Positions 59,651-64,000 of a DNA stretch of 64,000 bases are shown here, piece by piece. The stretch is from DATHZQ01 sp965216945 (GTDB lineage: Bacteria; Actinomycetota; Acidimicrobiia; Spongiisociales; UBA5794). The DNA lies in contig CBDCGU010000003.1 of the NCBI GenBank assembly GCA_965216945.1, positions 3,038,001-3,102,000 of the forward strand, written 5' to 3'. A model generated the notes under the pieces. That model had not been told where the DNA came from. It did not search any database and was given only the letters and a program-made list of their open reading frames with translations. Position 1 is the first letter of the stretch, and the number at the start of each line of letters is the position of its first letter. Made by a program: the position numbers and the translations under genes.

Positions 59651-60400
59651 CTACGGCGTCAGCCGCTTGAACAGTTCGGCCATCGGCAACCCCACGTGGC
59701 TACCCGACTCCGTGGCCCAGCGACGGATGCGATCTGCAAAGGCGGTCGCCTTCTCCCCGCCCTGTTCTGCGCCACCCATCGTGGTCGTGCCCTGCGAGGA
59801 GTGACACAGCAGCGCGGCGATCTTCGTCTCCACCGTGTCGCCGATCGGTTCGGCGTGGTCGGGGGCGTCGGCGGACCACAGGAGCACCGCGGCGGGTCGG
59901 TGGGGTTCGAGTCCTTGATCGGGATAGAACAGCGGGTCTCTGGCTGCGATCACTGCGTCGATCGCCACCGTGCCTGTGGCGCGGTGGTCGGGATGGAGCT
60001 GGTAGCGCTGCCAAGGGTCGTGGGTGAGCATCACGTCGGGTCTGGCGAGACGGATGTGCCGGCACAGCTCGCGCCGCAGCCGCATGCTCACCTCGAGCTC
60101 GCCATCCAACTCCCCGAGGTGAATCACCGCACCCGCACCGAGCGTCGCAGCGGCGACCTGTTGTTCGGCTGTCCGTTGCGCTGCCAGGTCCTCAGCCGTG
60201 CGGTCCGGATCCCACGAGCCCTTGGAGCCATCAGTGACGATGAGCATCGTGACATGGGAGCCATCGCGTGCCCAGCGGGCGAGCGTGCCGCCGGCTCCGA
60301 ATTCGATGTCGTCGGGATGGGCGCCTACGGCGAGCACACGGTCGGGACGCTCCAGAGGCGGAGGACGGTCCCGCAAGTCGCCGTAGACATCGCTCGTCAC
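59651..60400 (-). CDS. PIG-L family deacetylase (LmbE-like)
   Basis: A 249-aa zinc-dependent N-deacetylase of the PIG-L/MshB family. The zinc and catalytic motif AVGAHPDDIEFGAGG is followed by TDGSKGSWD and the second His motif HPDHRATG. MshB and Mca act in mycothiol metabolism; others act on GlcNAc conjugates, so the substrate is open. ATG 60400 is chosen. The gene lies 9 bp after the cofC-like gene on the same strand. Confidence 0.88.
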   Translation of the reverse strand: MTSDVYGDLRDRPPPLERPDRVLAVGAHPDDIEFGAGGTLARWARDGSHVTMLIVTDGSKGSWDPDRTAEDLAAQRTAEQQVAAATLGAGAVIHLGELDGELEVSMRLRRELCRHIRLARPDVMLTHDPWQRYQLHPDHRATGTVAIDAVIAARDPLFYPDQGLEPHRPAAVLLWSADAPDHAEPIGDTVETKIAALLCHSSQGTTTMGGAEQGGEKATAFADRIRRWATESGSHVGLPMAELFKRLTP

Positions 60401-60409
60401 GGCGGCACC

Positions 60410-61024
60410 CTATCGATCTCTCTCATGGGCGGCCGCCGCAGGCTGGACGGCGAGGAGCCGGCGGAGCCACCCACCTGCCGGCAACGTCAACGCCAGGTCG
60501 AGGTCGGCAGGTGTGTCCAGGTCCAGCGCCAATCCCGGCCGGGTGAGCACGGTGGCGGCCGGCGCTGCGGCGAGATGGCGATGGAAGCTGTCGGGCCCAT
60601 ACGCAAAGGGGAAGGGCCCGACGCCGGCGATGAGGGAAGTGCCCCCGTCCCGGGACGGGGCAATGACGAACCCGTCGGCCGACCACGCTGTGGCGAGGTC
60701 CTCCGCCGTGATGGTGGGGAGATCTGCGTGCAGCACCGCCCAGCCGGCCGGTGCGGCGGCCACGACCGATCTCGCCGCACCGTTCAGGCCGGGTCCGGCG
60801 GTCTCGTCGAGCACCGCGAGACCGAGCCTGCGTGCCCAGGTGGCGACGGCTGCGTCTGCCGTGACGACGGCCGGCTTGGCTCCGCTGGCGTCGACGATCT
60901 CGGCGGTGTGGCGGGCGATGGCCCGTCCGGTCATCGAGCGCTGGGCGGCGTCGAGCGCAGGCGCCAGACGCCGTTTGGCGACACCGAACGGTTTGATCGG
61001 GATGCCGACGACGGCCGGGATCAC
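60410..61024 (-). CDS. cofC: 2-phospho-L-lactate guanylyltransferase-like protein (CofC/FbiD)
   Basis: A 204-aa nucleotidyltransferase: IPIKPFGVAKRRLAPALDAAQR is the N-terminal nucleotide-binding and KRRL signature, AVLHADLPTITAEDLATAW the acidic metal site, and LDLDTPADLDLAL the C-terminal signature. It activates phospholactate or phosphoenolpyruvate with GTP in coenzyme F420 synthesis. GTG 61024 overlaps the upstream epimerase-like stop by 4 bp. An LLM-type F420 enzyme is encoded nearby, supporting F420 use. Confidence 0.82.
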   Translation of the reverse strand: MIPAVVGIPIKPFGVAKRRLAPALDAAQRSMTGRAIARHTAEIVDASGAKPAVVTADAAVATWARRLGLAVLDETAGPGLNGAARSVVAAAPAGWAVLHADLPTITAEDLATAWSADGFVIAPSRDGGTSLIAGVGPFPFAYGPDSFHRHLAAAPAATVLTRPGLALDLDTPADLDLALTLPAGGWLRRLLAVQPAAAAHERDR

Positions 61025-61515
61025 GCGGCGCCGCCGAGGACATCCTCGAGCGGACGCTGCGGCTGTGGTTCTCGATCGTCCCACTGCGCCAGCTGGATGA
61101 GCAGCCCGTGTGCGCTCTTGGGGTGGACGAACGCCTCCTTCCAACCATGGTGCTCGAGGTTCTCTCCCACCACCTCGTAGCCGAGGCTGCGCATCTCGGC
61201 GACGGCGGCCCGGATGTCGGTGACCTTGAGCGTCACATGGTGGGGTCCCTCACCGCGTTCGGCCAAGAACCTGTTGAGAAAGTGGTCGCCGTCCGTCGGA
61301 TCCAGCGGCGACAGCAACTCGATCTTCGGGCCCGCGAGCAGGTTGAACTGGACCCAGCGGAAGCCCGCGGTGGGATGGTGACCCCCGTTGCGATAGGTGC
61401 CGCCGATCAGACGCAGCAACGGCAGCGCAGCACCGATGTCCCGGACTGCGAGCGCAAGGTGATCAAAACGCTCGAACAGACCGTTGATCTCCTCGGGCAG
61501 GGGAGGGGTCGTCAT
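61021..61515 (-). CDS. mce: VOC-family protein, methylmalonyl-CoA epimerase-like
   Basis: A 164-aa vicinal-oxygen-chelate protein made of two beta-alpha-beta-beta-beta modules. FDHLALAVRDIGAALPLL gives the first metal His, IELLSPLD a Glu, GPHHVTLKVTDIRAAV the second His pair, and SAHGLLIQLAQ the final strand. The layout matches methylmalonyl-CoA epimerase, which interconverts the (R) and (S) forms in propionate metabolism. It begins at ATG 61515, divergent from the LLM oxidoreductase, and heads the run with cofC and the PIG-L gene. Confidence 0.82.
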   Translation of the reverse strand: MTTPPLPEEINGLFERFDHLALAVRDIGAALPLLRLIGGTYRNGGHHPTAGFRWVQFNLLAGPKIELLSPLDPTDGDHFLNRFLAERGEGPHHVTLKVTDIRAAVAEMRSLGYEVVGENLEHHGWKEAFVHPKSAHGLLIQLAQWDDREPQPQRPLEDVLGGAA

Positions 61516-61630
61516 GGGCGGAGGAGCCTACCCGGGAAGAGCGCCCCGCCAGGTCGGGAGCGAACCTCACCATGGATTGTCCGGAAGGCACCGGAGCTCC
61601 CGCCGATACCCTCCAACTACGCTCCCGCCC

Positions 61631-62587
61631 ATGCAGTTTGGAGCCTTCGTCCCCCAGGGGTGGCGACTGGACCTCGAGGACATCCCACCGCCGCAGCAAT
61701 GGGACACGATGGTGGCCGTTGCCCGTGTCGCCGAGGAAACGGGCTACGACTCCGTGTGGGTCTACGACCACCTCCACACGTTTCCCGACGCCGGCCGGCA
61801 CTCGACGTGGGAGGCGTGGACCCTGATGACGGGTCTCGCCGAAGCGACGGAGCGAGTGCGACTCGGCCAGATGTGCACCTGTAACTCGTATCGCCCGCCG
61901 GCCCTACTGGCGAAGATCGCAGCGTGCGTGGACGTCATGTCCGGGGGCCGGCTCGAGGTGGGGATCGGGGCCGGCTGGTATGAGAGGGAGTACGGCGGCT
62001 ATGGGTACGAATTCCCAGCACCGCCGGATCGGATCGGGATGCTGGATGAGGCGGTGCAGATCCTGCGCATGATGTGGACCGAAGAGTCGACCACCTTCCA
62101 TGGGCGGCATTACCGGCTCGATGGAGCGATCAATCGACCGCAGCCGGTTCAAGTTCCACACCCTCCACTCTGGATTGCAGGCGGAGGGGAGCAGCTGACG
62201 CTGCGAACCGTGGCCAAGTATGCCGACTATGCCAACTACTCCGGCGGCGACGAGATCTTCCGGCACAAGACAGAGGTGTTGCAACGCCACTGCCGGGACG
62301 TGGGGAGGGACTTCGACGAGATCACACTCACATCCAACGTCGATTGCCTGATGGGTGTCACCGAGACCGAGGCGGCGAAGAAGCTCGATCTGTGGAGGAT
62401 GCCCGGTTCGTCTAGCAAGCAGGCATGGGCCGAACGATCGTTGTATGGCACGGCGGAGCAGGTGGCGGAGAGAGTCGCCGCACTGGAGAGCCGCGGTGTC
62501 GACTACGTCATCGTCTATTTCGCCGATGCCACTTGGGGCGACTCGATGCGCCGATTCGCCGAGGTGGTGGCGCCCGAGTTCCGCTGA
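61631..62587 (+). CDS. LLM-class F420-dependent oxidoreductase
   Basis: A 318-aa TIM-barrel flavin/F420 oxidoreductase of the luciferase-like superfamily. QFGAFVPQGWRLDLEDIP, GYDSVWVYDHLHTFP, RVRLGQMCTCNSYRPPALLAKI and the GRLEVGIGAGWYEREY segment are characteristic of the F420-binding actinobacterial subgroup. The protein reduces or oxidises an unknown substrate with F420. ATG 61631 is chosen; the upstream open frame is not conserved. It is divergent from the epimerase-like gene (115-bp gap). Confidence 0.9.
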   Translation: MQFGAFVPQGWRLDLEDIPPPQQWDTMVAVARVAEETGYDSVWVYDHLHTFPDAGRHSTWEAWTLMTGLAEATERVRLGQMCTCNSYRPPALLAKIAACVDVMSGGRLEVGIGAGWYEREYGGYGYEFPAPPDRIGMLDEAVQILRMMWTEESTTFHGRHYRLDGAINRPQPVQVPHPPLWIAGGGEQLTLRTVAKYADYANYSGGDEIFRHKTEVLQRHCRDVGRDFDEITLTSNVDCLMGVTETEAAKKLDLWRMPGSSSKQAWAERSLYGTAEQVAERVAALESRGVDYVIVYFADATWGDSMRRFAEVVAPEFR

Positions 62588-62652
62588 GGATCGTGTGGCG
62601 GAGTCCGGCACGCCGGTAAGCTCGCCGTAAGCGCTTCCAGCGAGGGGGCTGC

Positions 62653-64000
62653 GTGAAACGCAAGACGAAGATCATCGCCACGCTCGGTCCGGCGGTTGGG
62701 TCATACGATGCGATTCGGGAGCTGGTTTCGGCCGGGATGAATGTCGCTCGCCTCAATTTCTCCCACGGGACCCACGAGACTCACGAGCAGTTTCTCCTGT
62801 GGGTGCGTCGCGCCGGCGAGGAGCTGGAGGAGCCGGTGGCTGTGCTGCAGGACATCCAGGGGCCGCGTATCCGGGTCGGCACCTTCTCCGGTGGTTCGGT
62901 CGAGCTGACACCGGGAATGGACGTGACTCTGGTACCCGGTGAGGGCGAGGGCACCGCAGAGCGCTTCTACGTGGGGCACCTCGACGATGCAGAGCTGGCG
63001 GCCGGTGCACCCATCCTCATGGCCGACGGCCTCATAGCTCTGGAGGTGGTGCGCCACCGCGGGTCCGAGGTGGTGGCACGGGTGATCCACGGTGGGACGC
63101 TGCGCGACACCAAGGGCGTTGCGTTCCCCGGCACCGTCCTGCGCATCCCGGCCGTCACGAACAAGGACGAGATCGATCTGGCGTTCGGCGCCTCCATTGG
63201 TGTCGATCTCATTGCAGCGTCGTTCGTGTCGTCAGGCGCCGACGTCCGCCGCATCCGGCAGCTGGCGCCGGGCACGCCCGTCATCGCAAAGATCGAGAGC
63301 GCCGTCGGCTATGGCAACCTCGACGACATCCTCGAGGAGGCACACGGAGCGATGGTCGCCCGGGGTGACCTCGGCGTCGAGCTCTCGATGGAGAGCGTGC
63401 CGCGAGCACAGAAGGACATCCTCACGCGCACCAACGCGATGGCACGCGTCTCCATCACCGCAACGGAGATGCTCGAATCGATGACGCACTCGCCCCGCCC
63501 GACCCGGGCCGAGGTGACGGACGTGGCCAGCGCCGTCCTCGACGGCACCGACGTCGTGATGCTCTCGGCGGAGACGGCAGCGGGCGACTATCCGGTGCGT
63601 GCGGTCAAGATGATGGACCGGATCTGCCGGGAAGCCGAGCTGAGCCCGGACTACGGCCGCGGTCCCGAGATCCACTTTCTCGAGGACCGGGCGCGATTCG
63701 CATCGGCAACGGCCCAGGCATGTGTCGACGCGGCAGCCAACCTGAGCCTGGGGGCGATCGTTGCGTTCACGGAGAGTGGATCCACGGCGCGGCTGATCTC
63801 GAAGTACCGGCCCCGTGCCGACATCTTCGCCTACACGCCTCACGAGCGGACGTACCGCCGCATGGCCCTGTATGCCGGCGTGACTCCTCTGCCGTTCCAT
63901 CCCGTCGAGTCCACGGACGAGATGATCGCCTACGCCGAGGAGAACCTGCTGGCGACCGGAATTGTCAAGGCCGGCGATGGTGTCGTGCTCGCCGCCGGCA
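62653..64000 (+). CDS. pyk: Pyruvate kinase (3' partial)
   Basis: The first about 449 residues of pyruvate kinase, running off the window. RKTKIIATLGPAVGS, the substrate site RLNFSHG, DIQGPRIRVG, the catalytic region KIESAVGYGNLDDILEEAHG, MVARGDLGVELS, TATEMLESM, and AEVTDVASAVLDGTDVVMLS are all intact. It converts phosphoenolpyruvate and ADP to pyruvate and ATP. The GTG 62653 start follows CGAGGGGG and makes the protein begin KRKTK. It sits with ppc in the same window but 56 kb away, with no operon link. Confidence 0.96.
   Translation, partial: MKRKTKIIATLGPAVGSYDAIRELVSAGMNVARLNFSHGTHETHEQFLLWVRRAGEELEEPVAVLQDIQGPRIRVGTFSGGSVELTPGMDVTLVPGEGEGTAERFYVGHLDDAELAAGAPILMADGLIALEVVRHRGSEVVARVIHGGTLRDTKGVAFPGTVLRIPAVTNKDEIDLAFGASIGVDLIAASFVSSGADVRRIRQLAPGTPVIAKIESAVGYGNLDDILEEAHGAMVARGDLGVELSMESVPRAQKDILTRTNAMARVSITATEMLESMTHSPRPTRAEVTDVASAVLDGTDVVMLSAETAAGDYPVRAVKMMDRICREAELSPDYGRGPEIHFLEDRARFASATAQACVDAAANLSLGAIVAFTESGSTARLISKYRPRADIFAYTPHERTYRRMALYAGVTPLPFHPVESTDEMIAYAEENLLATGIVKAGDGVVLAAG

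Overview
The window is GC-rich chromosomal DNA with tightly packed genes, many joined by 1-4 bp start/stop overlaps and many starting at GTG. Together these features point to an actinomycete: GatCAB-type amidotransferase genes, a predicted F420 side-chain enzyme (CofC-like) beside an LLM-type F420-dependent oxidoreductase, septum-formation-family proteins, a CmtR-like metal sensor, and tRNA genes without an encoded CCA. An Acidimicrobiia-like lineage is my best guess, but no 16S gene or other decisive marker is present.

Region 1 (1-20.2 kb) is mostly housekeeping: gatA (partial), gatB, a HAD hydrolase, a MarR regulator, ppc, a DUF983 protein, serA, a Tat-exported protein interrupted by an in-frame UGA, pgpA-like, an S9 peptidase, ilvE, an FAH-family enzyme, gltX, two secreted beta-propeller-type lipoproteins, and tRNA-Gln(CTG) plus tRNA-Glu(CTC). 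gatAB, gltX and both tRNAs fit the indirect Gln-tRNA pathway. A 560-bp gap (12.3-12.9 kb) holds six consecutive hairpins and a 130-bp-period duplication.

Region 2 (20.3-36.1 kb) is accessory. It begins just downstream of tRNA-Glu with metal-homeostasis genes (CmtR-like regulator, CDF exporter, a frameshifted ZnuA-like lipoprotein with a Fur/Zur-like box, a TIGR03943/permease pair). It continues with a mosaic of a methyltransferase, DinB and GNAT proteins, three toxin-antitoxin modules, an MgtC protein, a decayed tyrosine recombinase and insertion-sequence remnants. Five copies of an apparently undescribed 60-bp repeat, all in the same orientation, punctuate 25.6-33.4 kb, and three of the four intervals between them contain exactly one toxin-antitoxin module. 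The region ends with a divergent SRPBCC/TetR pair around a perfect 14-bp-arm palindrome and a strong selenoprotein candidate: a thioredoxin-like lipoprotein with a UxxC motif and a hairpin placed as in bacterial SECIS elements.

Region 3 (36.7-57.5 kb) is a surface-polysaccharide locus: a Wzz/BY-kinase-like protein, an O-antigen-ligase-like protein fused to a ComEA-type HhH domain, an initiating sugar transferase, three glycosyltransferases, a flippase, a GDP-mannose/UDP-glucose 6-dehydrogenase, a heparinase II/III-like protein, a two-domain oxidoreductase, an AsnB-like amidotransferase and two sulfotransferases. The combination suggests a sulfated, uronate-containing and perhaps amidated exopolysaccharide.

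Region 4 (57.5-64 kb) returns to core metabolism: tandem septum-formation-family proteins, an SDR lacking its catalytic Tyr, a PIG-L deacetylase, cofC-like, methylmalonyl-CoA epimerase-like, an F420-dependent oxidoreductase and pyruvate kinase (partial).
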